DNA of 64,000 nucleotides from Ditylenchus dipsaci (Eukaryota; Nematoda; Chromadorea; Rhabditida; Anguinidae): NCBI GenBank assembly GCA_004194705.1, contig SADC01001311.1, positions 310,001 through 374,000 on the forward strand, read 5' to 3'. This document shows, one piece after another, positions 20,881 to 32,700 of this stretch. Position 1 is the stretch's first letter. The number at the start of each line of letters is the position of its first letter. A program made the position numbers and the translations under genes. Below the pieces are notes generated by a model. The model was not told the DNA's origin. It saw only the letters and a list, made by a program, of their open reading frames with translations, and ran no database searches.

Positions 20881-21952
20881 TAAGTACAGTCGACTCCAGA
20901 GGTGGGCAAAGATCAGATCAGTTGAGATCACATCAGATCGCCGTAGATCAGATCAGATCGGCATAATATATCTTTTTCCTTAATTTAGTCAAATTTCACA
21001 ATTTTATTCAAAATTTCACGGCGAAACGTATTTTACACAGATTTGAAAAAAAATCATTGTGTGGTCTTCATAAAGTAAAGCTTCTTTTGAAAATTTAGAG
21101 TCACTGTCAAATTTTGAATTCCGTTCAAGACAATAAACATTTGAATTTAAAATTTCAATGTTTATTGTCTTGAGCAGAAATCAAAATTTGACGGGAAAGG
21201 AAATTTCGAAAGAAATTTCACGAGCAAATCGACCACGCTGAACACGAATGCGGTGTCAGAATCAAAAGTTTTCCCAGCGGGAAAAAAGTTATAAAAATTT
21301 GTGTCACGACTTATATATTCATTTTGCACATTTTGTCATAACTTGACAATGAACTATAGTTGCATTCAAAGCCAAAATGACAGTGACATTCTGCTCTTTG
21401 TTTTTGTTTTGATTATTCAGCTATATTTATCTCTGCACAAAGTTTTTGCTTGTAAGGTAAGAATGGAGCGTTTTGAAAATGGCTACTCCAACAAACAAGT
21501 GGTGATTTATCTTAAACCTTCAAATCGAAAGAGTCAATGGTTAGTATTTTTGAAAAGCTAAATTCCTGGCGTCATTTTGGTATATTGTGAGCGTGGGTGT
21601 AGCATGACCATCATGGCGTTCTGTTTTGACAGTCTGGTCCCAAATATCGTAAGGATTTCGATTTTGCCGATCGTTTTTCAGAATTATAAAAAAATTCTTC
21701 TAAAAAAGCAAAAACTCAGTTTAAAAACAGGAAAATTCAAAAAATTTCTGTTTTTAAACTGAGTTTTTGCTTTTTAGAAGAATTTTCTTTATAATTCTGA
21801 AAAACGATCGGCAAATCGGAATCCTTACGATATTTGGGACCAGACTGTCAAAACAGAAATGGCAAAAGCCTTCAAAAATCGAGGTAAAAAAAGTGTCGGA
21901 CCCAAGGCGGGAACGAACTTTTGGGGGTGCCATAGTAGAGAGGTTTGACTGT
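20881..21952. other. Repeat-rich spacer before duplication copy 2
   Basis: CAGTCGACTCC at 20,887 looks like one transposon end, followed by GATCAGATC repeats (20,912-20,965). A palindrome around 21,110-21,190 has arms AAGACAATAAACATTTGAA and TTCAATGTTTATTGTCTT... A larger foldback at about 21,630-21,950 has arms CAGTCTGGTCCCAAATATCG / CGATATTTGGGACCAGACTG and ends GAGAGGTTTGACTGTA. Its right end abuts the duplication breakpoint. The frame at 21,301-21,561 has no recognisable features. Confidence 0.55.
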
Positions 21953-22774
21953 AATAACAATTAATTAATAATAAAACTTATCTTAAAAGTAAGAGCAAAG
22001 TTTGCACTTTAAAATGATTCCTAATCACATTGTCTAACTAATTGTTTTTAAACATCTTGTTTTTGTGACAAACAACCAATTGAAAGATTGAAAACACAAA
22101 AGTACCCTTTTTGTGAAAGTGTGTTCGATGTGATTTATGTTTTATGACTATCCCAAGTCAACAATTAAAATCTCATATTAGTTTTTTTCGTAAAAAGAAT
22201 ATGAAATTAAATATCGAGCAAAAATATCAGTTAAATGTTATTTAATCTTGGTAAACCATTGCCCTATCCAGTCCAAAATCTTGTATAGTATTTACTATTA
22301 TAGGTATGAATCACGAAATAAAGTATTTAAGTACCCTCCAGAACTGGAGGCTTAATTGAAGGCTAAAAATAAGAACAAAAAAAATAATACCTAAGATCAG
22401 AGAAAATGGGATGACGGCAAAGACTAATAAGAGAGCTAAAATTATGTTCCATAACCGGCACAGGTGAAAATCGATTTTTGATCAAAACATTTCTGAAACT
22501 CTATTTTAAATTTTAATAGAGGAAGTGGACGGGCTTATGAACTTTAAGGGGCATAATTTTTAGCTTGGTCCCCTGTTGTTTCGAAGGTGATCATATTAAC
22601 CATAGTCACCATGATCACAATATTAACATAGCTACAAGGGGGGAAGGAAAGGCATTTTCAAGAAAAAACAACAGGGAGACCAAGCTAAATATAATGTCAT
22701 ATAGGTCAATAGGGCCAAGTGGACAAAGAAATAAGTACCATGAAATTATTGGGGAAAAATTGGACCTTTTTTAG

Positions 22775-23445
22775 ATATTTCTAGTGTTCTACGCATTGTA
22801 TGAGTACATGCACAGTTTGACAATTATTTTCGTGAGCGAAGATGTGACACTGCTCCGGTCAATTTGCTTTACGTCCATCTTTCCAGTTATATTGTTAATC
22901 GGAATGGTCTATGAAAAGAAAGAACTTCTTAAAATCTACCTCTTCTTCAATGTACGGTTGGATTATCTTCTCGTAGAAGTTTATTAACCGAAATTTAGAT
23001 TTTGAAAATTGCCGTTCTTGCCTTCTTAAGCATTTTTTGTGCATATTTAGCTATTAAAATGCCAACAGAATATGTAAATACAGCAATTAAGCTGTTTCCA
23101 TCCACAGTGCACAGCAGAGAAGAAGCTTGTTTGCTGGTCACTCTCTTGGCCATAGCTTTTGCTGCCTTCGCTTTGATTGCAGTGACAGTGCGGTTGTCTA
23201 TTTACCGCTTGATGGGTCAGGTAAATGTTAACCAACAAGACAACAAATGGCAAAACGTCAAACACTACAACACTGCCAATGATGTAAACAAACAATTTTA
23301 TTGCTTAAATTCATGGTTTCTGACAGTTATTTGCTCATATTATTCATTATTTGCTATTGCATCTATTGTTTGTTCTTTTTCGGAAACAAATAAAGACGGA
23401 CAAAAACAAGAAAAAAATAAACAAGTTCAATATTTTCAACACTAG
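22775..23445 (+). CDS. Four-TM membrane protein, member B copy 2
   Basis: Exons 22,775-22,951 and 22,999-23,445 mirror copy 1, with a few substitutions (VSEDV for VSDDV, VNTAIK for VNAAIK). Spans and the 47-bp intron are the same. Two things differ. No equivalent of first exon MSDVKTNSQSRWDIK exists upstream, because the duplication starts inside intron 1. A missing C near 23,277 removes the copy 1 stop, so the frame runs on about 53 codons through former 3' UTR (DVNKQFYCLNSWFLTVIC and onward, with a further hydrophobic stretch) to 23,445. It may be a pseudogene, or may use a new first exon. AATAAA lies at about 23,388. Confidence 0.6.
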
Positions 23446-25545
23446 TGCTTTCCTGGCTGTTCTATGGGTGGGTTTGATTTTCCGACTACATTCCGTAGAT
23501 ATTCAAGTTAAATGTTTATCAGCACACTAAGAACTCAAAAATATTCCTCTGTTTGCTGTATGCCGATTTATTAAAGCGTCCTATGTGTTTTTCTGGTGTG
23601 TGCTAAGAATAGGTCACTTTATCTAAAATCGGCCAAGAATATCGGTAATCTCAAAATTTTCTTTACAATTTTTTTGAATCTTGATAAAAAAAATTTATTT
23701 TTTATTTTTTTTAAGTTTATTTTAAGTTATAATTTATTTTTTTTTATTTTTTTTAAGCCAGATCAATTCAGAAACAATAAAGTAGCACATATTGAAACAA
23801 GAAGCAAAAATCTTTGAAATCTTAATAAAATTTTTTAGTAAAAAGCAATCTACATAAATTTTAACCACAATTTTTTATCTTATATTTTATTTAATATGTG
23901 TTTCTAAAATACACTTTATGGAATTAAAAAAAGGTATCTTGTAATTTTTTTTTATTGATCTGTGCTGTTTACACGATTCCCGTATTTACTTCCTTCATTC
24001 CCACACTTTTTTTGTTCTTCCTCGTAAGAAGTTAAAATACAACTTTAAACAGTGTTTATGTGAAAGTTCAGTGACCTTATTTTTGCGCACAAATGAATGC
24101 GGGGAAATTATGGTTTTTTTTCAAGTAAGGGGCAGGATTATCAGAGGTTATAGTATTGGAGGTTATTTGATGTATCAAAAATTATAAGTAGTGTCGTTGC
24201 ACTTGCATTTCAACTCTGTTTTTGGCTTTAGTATACTATTGGAATATTTTTGCCTTAGTTTTTTGCCCTTGAATTTTTCGGTCTTGATTTTTGTACCATT
24301 TTTCATACTGCTGCTGCTTTTTACGCATATGAACAAATGTTAGGGATACAGAGCAAAATGTCAAATGACCTTGCACAGCAAAAGATAGCCTAATACATTA
24401 ATGAGTTGGGGCGTTATCGTTTCGCTAAATAAATTTCTGCCAATGAGATCATTTCGTCAATGGTATGTTTTTGCCAATAGCTTTATTTCTCAAGCGCTTT
24501 CATTTTTTGACATGCAAATTACCACTCATTTTGTAGCCAGTGAGATGAGCTACAGAATAAACGGTAATGTGTCTGACAAAAAAATAAGATTACTTGAAAA
24601 AGGAAGCTATTGGCAAAAACATACCATTGGCGAAAAGATGCCATTGGCGAAATGATTGCGCCAATGAGTTCAAGTCAGTATTTTTAGAAAAACTGTGGGG
24701 TTAAGAAGTAGAATTATTTCGAGAAATTTATCAACCAAATTTTCAAGACTTATGCGCATTATATTTCATGGGACAGTTAAAATACACCAAGTAAAGTTAC
24801 ATTATAAAATCTCTAGAAAGAAATTTCAAAAAAATGAAGAGGGGGACCAAAGCAAAACAAACATTTCGATTGTATACTAGGACCAACTTTTCATGTTTTC
24901 TGTTTTTATTTTACCTATGTTGCTTTTCCAACATCTCTTTAATCAATATAAAAATACATACACAGACCAGTGAATATATAAGAAACATAGAAAAATACAC
25001 AAAAGACACAATAAACCTGATTCTTTAAAACTAAATTAAATTGCTTCTTTTTATGGACTTACTTTAACTCATACTTGACACCCAGATTTCAATTTATTTT
25101 GAGTCAATTTTCTCCAATTATTTTTTTAAAATGCATGTCTGCAGTAATTATAAAACTTGTGCGAAAACTTTACTTTTTCACGCATAGGTTTTTTCTGAAA
25201 CACTTATTTACAAAAGGTTGTTTTTTGAATATAATTTTTGATCCTTTAAGAACATTTCTACATAAAAATACTTAATAGTTAATTTGTTGCACGCTTTTTT
25301 AATACTATAAATCTTTTCCAACAGCCCTCTAATATTTGCACTACAAAAACAACAGCCATCTTTAAAGGAGCATGTCCATGCCAATAACTCAAATTTCAGG
25401 TTAAAATGACTATCAAATTTTGAATTTATTTTGTCTCCATAAGAAAAAGTGGTGCCCGAAAATTCAAACATTTGAAATTGGACTTATTGGAGTGGGGATG
25501 CTCCTTAAAAGCGCTGAAACCTCTATTATTTATTAATTCATTTAG
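23446..25545. other. Interval between 4TM copy 2 and the 14-3-3-like copy
   Basis: No gene is seen. A foldback at about 24,403-24,662 (ends GGGGCGTTATCGTTTCGC and GCGAAATGATTGCGCC; inner ATGGTATGTTTTTGCCAATA) is a fuller version of the remnant at 7830-7960 and matches 59,762-60,050. A GGAGCATGTCCATGCCAATA foldback lies at about 25,367-25,508. Confidence 0.6.
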
Positions 25546-26229
25546 AAAATTGTACGCCTAATGCCAAACTGCAACATTTCCAGATCAAATGATACCAGTA
25601 ATAAAAGATGGAGTTTTAAGAGGCTATGGAAGCAATTGGAGGAAAAGCGTCTGATTAAAAATGCCGAGGATGAAGAAAAAAATGTTGCGCTATCTAAAAT
25701 TTGTGAGCAGGTGATTTCCGTATACAAATACTGTGCTAACTTTATTTCATTTTCGGCCAAAATGTTCAAGGACATGGCAGATTCAATGCGCAAAGTGGTC
25801 AAACTTTGTGCCTCGCAGAATAAAGACCTGTCGGTGCTGGAACGAGATCTTCTATTCACTGCATACCAAAATGGGTTGAAGAGCAAATGGCTAGGTGGCG
25901 TAGCCTTTCATTTGCTGACAACAATATCATTATGAGAGAAAAGAAGAATGGCCTTTTGAACTTTTACAAAAATGGAATGGGCGATAGAGAAGAAATTATT
26001 GTAGAGCGCAAACAAGTGGAGTATGAGATAAGAGAAATCTGTCAGGCAATTATAGTAAGTTTGTCAATAAGTTTCTGTTAAAATATAAATATTTCATCTA
26101 TTTAGCATATGCTCAACGTTTTCTTACTACCGCTGGCAAAAAATGATGAAATTAAACAAATTTACACCAAAAAGATAAATGAATTCTACATTTATTTATC
26201 CGAAATCGGAGCTCCTAAAGATATTTATG
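25546..26229 (+). pseudogene. Divergent 14-3-3-like protein, partial, copy 2
   Basis: Exons are 25,546-26,054 and 26,106-26,229. Here the KMFKDMADSMRKVVKLCASQ stretch, which matches 14-3-3 helix 3 text, reads in frame. A missing A near 25,872 (CCAAAATGGG against CCAAAAATGGG in copy 1) then breaks the frame, so the ARWRSLSFADNN to REICQAII part continues in another frame. Exon 1 is 509 nt against 510 nt in copy 1. The same C-terminal truncation and pocket substitutions apply (Gln/Met/Ile at Lys49/Arg56/Arg127 positions). Each copy is therefore damaged at a different place. Confidence 0.65.
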
Positions 26230-26446
26230 GTAAATTATTTTTAGTTATTCCTTCTTCAAGTTACTTTTTTAAGATGCTGGTTTCTTTATTGTCTGATCTG
26301 TTGGTTTTTATTTTAACAACAAGTGTTTGAATCATAGTTTAAGTTATAAAAATTTACATATTAATGACAAATAATTTTATGAAGACATAAAAGTTTCAGT
26401 TGGTTAATTGTTTTGCTGAAATCGTCAACAAACTTTATTTTAATTA

Positions 26447-27621
26447 CCGTATTTCCTGTAATTTAGCCCCCGCCTCCTAATTTAGCCTCCCGCTCTAATT
26501 TAGCCCCCTCAAGAGAGGATCCAAAGAATTTAGCCCCCGCCTCTAATTTAGACCCCCCCCTAAACCGAAAAAGATTTTTCGTAGTCATTTGGGGTATATA
26601 ACCAGTGAAGTCGGTCATTTCATTCATTCTTAGGTTTTGTGCTGTGGTGAGCGGTTGTGTTAGATCAGTTTTATGGTTAAATTAGTTAAGTTGGCTGGAT
26701 TGTTCCGACTGTATTGGTTCAGCTGGCTGAATTAGTCCAATTGGATGGATTGGTCCAAGTGTATTGATCCAACTGACTGGATTGATTTATCTAGCCCTAT
26801 ATATGACGATGATATTAACATTCCAAACCCAGAATTTGTCATTGTTAGTGCAGGGTGGCGCAAATTTTCACCGGGATTTGTTTTGCACATATCTTCTTCC
26901 ATTGATCGTGTCTAGGCGAGATCTTTTTTATTTCAAAGAGGACACTCCGGGCATTCGAATGACATCAGACATGTATAATGGCATTTGAAAAAAATAAACT
27001 AAAAGAAAAACAAATTTTAACAATGAAAAACAACAAATCTGTTGAATATTCCGAAAATCTTCATCAATGCTTCCTCCTTGGAGATAAATGCAAGTTGAAC
27101 TAGCCGACCGTAGCTGTTAATTGCTCGCTGTATTATTTTCAGGAAAATTTTAGCGGGAAACGCTCAGAAAATTATTTGCTTCAGTTTATTGAGATCGGCT
27201 AATTGTCTTGGTAAACTTGGTCTTTTATCCACCCAAATAAAATAATGGCACGGAATGAAATCAAGCAAAAGTTTAACACGTAAGCAAAGCACGTTAACAA
27301 AACTAACAAATGGCGAATGAGGTATTATTCTATTGCCCCAAACGTTCTCTTTTACGTGAAAAAAAGATCTCTCCGAGAGACTATTAATGAAAGAAGATAT
27401 GAGCAAAACAAATCCCGGCGAAAATGTCCCGCCACCCTGTAAATTTTATGTTGTTATGAAATCCGAATAAACTTGTTGATGTTCGTCAAAATTTTTGTCA
27501 CCCGGGAGGAGGCTCAGAAAATTTAGCCCCCCCCTTCTAATTTAGCCTCTTCCTCTAATTTAGCCCCCCTCTAAATGGGATCCAAAAAATTTAGCCCCGG
27601 GCTAAATTAGAGGAAATGCGG
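26447..27621. mobile_element. TA-flanked CCGTATTTCC element with nested foldback
   Basis: The ends are CCGTATTTCCTGTAATTTAG and CTAAATTAGAGGAAATGCGG, with TA on both sides. Subterminal repeats are TAATTTAGCCCCC units. Inside is a second foldback at 26,851-27,439 with ends CAGGGTGGCG and CGCCACCCTG and arms GGGATTTGTTTTGCACATAT / ATATGAGCAAAACAAATCCC. Copy 1 lacks the whole element. No transposase is seen; the short frames follow the repeat arms. Confidence 0.85.
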
Positions 27622-27639
27622 TAATAGAAAAAAACTAAC

Positions 27640-28915
27640 GATTTTTGAGGAGGAACATCCGTGATTATGAGTTATGCCTTTTACCTGTCCCCTATTAAGA
27701 TGTCTATTAAGGTTGTACAAGGTGACACATAAAACTGCAGCACTTTTTTGCATATAAATTTTTTCACATAAAACTTATTCCTACTTCTTTTAATAAAAAA
27801 TAAATAAAAATGGCAGTAGAAATTTTAATTAGCAATTTTCTTGTATTAACTCCCCATGGGGAGTTATTTTTCAACCCCTGAAAAATCGGAAAAGTTTGAG
27901 GTCTATTTTAAGATTTTCGGGTGCTCGATCAAAATCTGAAAAGTGTAATCAGGTAAACTTGTGGTAAGTAAGAAAACGCATAAAACAGTTTTGCGAAATG
28001 TTTGCTCTGGGCTGAGATATAAGATCCGTAGGGTGGGGAGTTATTAGAAAAATTACGTTATGTATTTGTATGTCTAAAAAAATTGAAGTAAATTTTAAAA
28101 TGTCTATAAGCTCTGTCAAAGTATAGATCAGTAGCACTGTATAAACATGCAAAGAAGCAGTTGATGTTTCAGAGGCATATGGAGATGGAGCTCCTCTTTA
28201 AACTGCCCAATCGATAAATTTAACACAGGCTGGTATATCAAACAAATATTCGTCACTGAAAACATATGATCATTACATGGATTTGATTGGTGTTCTTGTG
28301 ACATATTCGGGATTTTTACAGAACTTTTCATGACCGACCGTAGATTTAACGGATATCCAGAAAAATTTGTCTAGTGAAAACAGCCTTTTTTAAATGAACC
28401 CGCCTAATCTCGCATTTTTTGCAACTACAAATTTAAAAAAACGTAATGGCCTGTTCACAATGATCGGAGCTAGAGCTGGAGTGAGTCTGTGTTGGTAACG
28501 CCTTTTGCTCCAAATCATACTGCAACTAAACACTTGTTATACATATTTAAGGGCATCAGAAGTGTTGTTTTCCAGCAAAATATGATAAAAATCAACCAAA
28601 AAGAGGATTTTGGTGTCAAAAGTTTCAGCCGTTCGGAACAGGTCGCAGTTGGAGTTGAAGTAAAATTGTATTGTGAACAACCATTAATCGGAAGTCTTAC
28701 TCCAAGTCTTAATTCAACCCTGAATATTGTCAACAAGCTAAAAGATGCTTTAGAGTGTTAGAGATGTACATACAGTTGAAGATCGCTCATTTCAAACCAC
28801 ATCCTAGTGGTTGGCTCACCGCATTCGTCCTGCCAAATTTTTTGGGAGCACTGGAACATTTTCTTTCGTGCTCTTAAATTAATGTAGTTGAAATAGACGA
28901 AAAAACTAAACGACA
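27640..28915. other. Tail of duplication copy 2
   Basis: 27,650-28,165 and 28,800-28,915 match copy 1 (9760-10,515 and 11,350-11,440 plus 11,830-11,860). The CCGTATTT-type MITE at about 27,830-28,062 is the counterpart of 10,168-10,408. Between 28,170 and 28,800 the text differs from copy 1. It includes a possible foldback with CCTGTTCACAATGATCGGA and ATTGTGAACAACCATTAAT ends. The frame at 28,489-28,761 lies within that repeat and has no protein features. Confidence 0.6.
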
Positions 28916-30040
28916 GACTTGCATTCATTTATGTAGGGTTCGGCTCTATTTGATTTAGTTGTGGCATTTATCAAGCGACTAAGCGTGTTAAATGCTTTTT
29001 TATTTTGACAAGTTTTGCCTAGACTTTCCGATTGCCTGAAAATTCGATACCATAAATGAACTGGATAATTTTACATACTTAATGAAACATTCATAATCTA
29101 TAAATGCTTGCCACGCTAGTATGTGTTTAGTCAAATGTTTTCTTACCTTGAGGGTTTTTACACATTGGTTCTAGTATATCACAAAAACACTGCTTTTTAG
29201 AACTTTTGTTGTGTTCTCTAAATTATTACAGTCGGCGAATAAGTTTTTTTACAATTTTATTTCAATTTATAATGTAACAAACTTGCAAATGCTATTTATT
29301 CTTTTGTTTCATTTTTTTGATAACTCCACTAAAAATATAGTTAATAGAAAATCTAAAATAAATTTTTTAAGGGTACAATCTGTTATTCTGGAAGAAATTT
29401 TAGACACATATTTCGTATCTGACTATTTGCATATGTGAAAAAATTCTTTTTGTTATTGCTCTTCCGACATTTTCTGCCAAAAAAATTTGCATTTTTAAAT
29501 GTGAAACACTAGAAGACCTACTTTTATTTCTTTTCGGATAGACTTGCAACATTTGCTCAAAATTCCGTCTTCAGAAAGATGATTAAAATGCTAAAGAAAG
29601 ACAATAATTTTGCATAGTTCATGTTGATGATATTCAACAATCTTTCTCTTCAGTAGCATAAATTATAAATATAAAATATGTTTTTGATTTTTTTACTGAA
29701 ATGACTAATGCAGCAAAAAGCCCTTCCGGTCCTGATTTGGCAAGACCACATTTTACATACATGATTTTTTTAATAGTTATGTAGTTTGAAGTTTTTTCTA
29801 CCCTGCCAGCTCACTTTGTGTCACCTCTATATAACGAACCCTCGGCGCTACTCGGTTATACCCCCCCAATAATTAAGGCTTTGGCCGGTAGGTAGTGTAT
29901 GGCTTAGGTTCAGGGCCTGGCTATTACTAACATCGGCTTTTGCATAACTTTTTTTTTTGAAAAATAGTCGTTTTAGGTACTCCTAAAAACGATGGGGGGA
30001 GCTAAAAAGGAGTAGCGTCAAACCCTCGATATGAAGAACA
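28916..30040. other. AT-rich DNA, no gene seen
   Basis: I see no splice-supported coding, no strong repeat and no RNA gene between 28,916 and about 29,800. At about 29,815-30,030 there is ACGAACCCTCGGCGCTAC / GTAGCGTCAAACCCTCGAT text that may be decayed transposon ends. Confidence 0.4.
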
Positions 30041-30044
30041 TTTT

Positions 30045-30685
30045 TTTTAAAATTCGGACGAAACTGAGAAGGCCCCTTTTATGGCGACAAAGTGCCTCCT
30101 TTTTGTGGAAATGTGCCCTGGTACTGGTATATACTACACCGACGCCTCTTTTTATTAAAATTGCTCAGAAACCGATCCAGAGTGGCCAAAAGCAAGAAAT
30201 AACTGGTTTTTTGAGGTTTGCTTAAGGGGGTGAACTTTCTGCGAAAAATTGATTGAGTGGGTCAAAATTCCAGTCCGATGGGCTTAATCGCCCGGAATTC
30301 CAGATTTGGGATGGTTTGGAGTGGTACAGGATGGATCAGTGTGGAATTCTGGGCGACTAAGCCCATCTAACTGGAATTCTGATCCGCTCAATCGATTTTT
30401 CGCAAAAAGTTTACTCCCCTTCAGTAAACTCCAGAAACCCAGTTATTTTTGGCTTTTGGCCACTCTTGATGAGGGGTTCTGAGCAATTCTCAAAATTTGA
30501 GGCGTTGGTGTAGTGCTTCATATACTCATAGCCGAGGTTGCTGGTCCGAATCCGCCGGTACCAGGGCACGTTTTCACAAAAAGGAGTTACTTTTTCGCTT
30601 TTTTGACTAAAACGAAAAAAATGAGGTACTTCTTAATATAAAAGGAGGCAATTTTACGTATCGTCCAAAAAATTTTCAAACAACT
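30045..30685. mobile_element. Foldback of tRNA-like units with shared core
   Basis: The right arm has GCGTTGGTGTAGTGCTTCAT, then GGTCCGAATCC, an A-box/B-box like pair, followed by CAGGGCACGTTTTCACAAAAAG. The left arm is the inverse (CTTTTTGTGGAAATGTGCCC ... ACACCGACGCC). The centre (30,190-30,480) is the CCAGTCCGATGGGCTTAATC foldback core also seen at 1.85 and 13.9 kb. Confidence 0.65.
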
Positions 30686-30951
30686 ATACCCTTGGCAGAA
30701 CGAAACTTTAGCTTACGCGTACAATTTTGTATTTTTGATTTTCGTTGCTGTTTTTAGAGAAAAGTGGTAGTTTTTCTCAACTTAGTTAAAGCTTTTTGAT
30801 TTAGTTATTGTCGCCATCTTCTCTGCAAGACTTTGTGTCTTTATTTGAGCTGCAATATTTTGCGGGGACATCGATGTGTGCATTATCATAAGAATACACC
30901 AACCAATTAGAATAATTTTTATTCAGTTTCTTGAGCCGTAATTTATTTAGC

Positions 30952-32700
30952 TCAATCAATAGAAACACCCGAAGTTTCAGTTAAAGACTTGTAAGCTTGA
31001 GTCAGTTTAGCTCTTATACCACTGTTGTCTTTGTTCTCAATGAGTCTTCCATCTATTTCAAATACGGGTGTCAGTTCGCCCATTGTGCCAGTAGTGAACA
31101 CTTCACTTGCTGTGTAAAACTCAGACACAGAGATATTGCGTTCTACCAATTGAATGCCTAGCTCTTTGGCTAGTTTAATCACATTTGCTCTAGTTATTCC
31201 AGGAAGGCAGGCATCAGCATTAGGGGTCCAAATAATGTCATTTTTCACCAGAAAAATGTTGCAGGCGTTAGTCTCTGAGACAAAGCCCAATTATCTAGCA
31301 TGATAGCATCGTCTGCTCCATAGAGGTTAGCCTAAAAATTATGAAAATTTTGTATAAAAGAAATATACTGAAAATCAGTGTTGTAAATCTTAGTATTATG
31401 CCACGAACACCAGTTTACGGCACCGACCCTGAAATTTCGGCACCGATCCCAGCTCATCGCACCAACTGAAAAATTTTGGCACCAGCTCACGGCACCTGTG
31501 CGGTGCTGCGAGCTGTTGGTGCTATACCGATGCCGCTTACAACACTGCTAAAAATACCTCAATTTTAGCCAAAATATTGTTCAACAAATTGTTGTGGTGG
31601 ATTTTAGAGTCCAAGTGCATAGGTGAATTACGTCTTATATGAGAAGTAACAAGCTTGATGCCTTTAGCATTGTCATAGACTGGAGGCTTGTATTCAGCCA
31701 GAACAATAAGACAGGAGCCACTTTGGTTAAGTCTCGGGTCCATTCCTGAAGTGATCTTCTCACCACGGGTAAGTGTCAGTCGAATATGGGCATCGTTGTA
31801 AAACTTGTTAGCTTGAAGTGTTTGTTTTACGGCATTCAGAATAAACTGTGTAGTTGGAATATCAGTGAAAGCTAGTATTTTGGCTGAGTTTTGTAGTCTT
31901 TCAATGTGTTGCTCAAAGCCGAATATTTTTCCATTGTAGATACGCAGACCTTCCCTAAAAGATTTATTAAATAATTTTCAGTGCAGTCTCTATTTATGTG
32001 CCTTATAATGAAATAAAACTCAAAGTGTTCGTTACACAAAAGTGAACCTTGGGAAGTGTACATTAAATGAAGAGTTGAACCATTTACAGCTGAGAATCGA
32101 TGTAGTGGCAATCTCTCAGATATGTTTCCGCATAGAGTTCAACATTTTTAACCACATTTTTAAAGCTGTTGTCTTATCAAAAAAAATATAGAATTAAGTT
32201 TTTTCCGATCCTTTTTTGAAAAACACACAATTTTAAGATGTCGATATATTGTCGCCCGTGTTTGAAAAGAGGTCCAAACAAATCGAGACCAGAGTGTTTA
32301 AACGTTAAAATTGGACAGTCTGTTTTCTGAATCACGCCTTTTTATTGCTGATTCATTCCTTTTCCGAATCAGTTACAGAAGCGGGAAATCAGGTCTGCCA
32401 GTTAAAGTTGTGGTAGAATCAGAAGCACTATAATTTTTCAGATTACACTGACAAATTAGATGAGGTGAATTTTGTTACAAATTCGTAAACAAATCAAGCT
32501 CGAAGGTGAAAGAGTGTTAATTTGTACGAAATTCGACTGCAGCTAAGTTTTTGATGGAAAATGAATAAAACTTACCACACAGCATCACCTCCTTGAACAG
32601 CACTATCAAACACAGAAACCTTGGCTTCACTACGGGGATAGAGACGGTCTTTGATAAAGATTTGGATGTTGGCATTTTGCTGATAGAATTGTTGCTTCAT
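30952..32700 (-). CDS. Class IV PLP aminotransferase, branched-chain/D-amino-acid type
   Basis: Exons (minus): 32,700-32,576, 31,954-31,558 and 31,331-30,952. The start is ATG at 32,700. Exon 1 has KVSVFDSAVQGGDAVW. Exon 2 continues EGLRIYNGKIFGFEQHIERL, then HIRLTLTRGEKITSGM, and SKIHHNNLLNNILAKIE, whose Lys is the expected PLP-linked residue. Exon 3 has ADDAIMLDN, then GFVSETNACNIFLVKND, LPGITR and EVFTTGTMGELTPV, the class IV signature. Length (about 300 residues) is normal. There is one frame break: DAIMLDN and GFVSETN are in different frames (about 31,290-31,300), which fits loss of one base in GATAATTGGG. The product closely resembles the aminotransferase half of plant branched-chain-aminotransferase-like proteins. 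It would transaminate amino acids with PLP. The upstream minus-strand locus at 34.2-35.0 kb matches the other half of that plant protein. Confidence 0.85.
31376..31547. mobile_element. hAT-type MITE in aminotransferase intron 2
   Basis: The TIRs are CAGTGTTGTAAATCT and CTTACAACACTG. Flanks CTGAAAAT and CTAAAAAT match at 7 of 8. The interior has GGCACCGA/CGGTGC repeats. It occupies most of the 226-bp intron (31,332-31,557) without touching the splice sites. Confidence 0.85.

Larger units (their letters stand above)
21953..28915. repeat. Direct segmental duplication, copy 2
   Basis: Homologous to 4545-11,860 in the same orientation, about 17.4 kb downstream. It starts at the first-intron sequence TAATAACAATTAATTAATAA, directly after the end of a GGTTTGACTGTA foldback, so the first coding exon of the 4TM gene is not included. 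It carries a 1.2 kb TA-flanked insertion (26,447-27,621) that copy 1 lacks. Confidence 0.9.

Noticed and set aside
28447..28761. 90-codon gene in duplication copy 2
   Set aside because: No counterpart in copy 1, no protein features, and the ends look like foldback arms.
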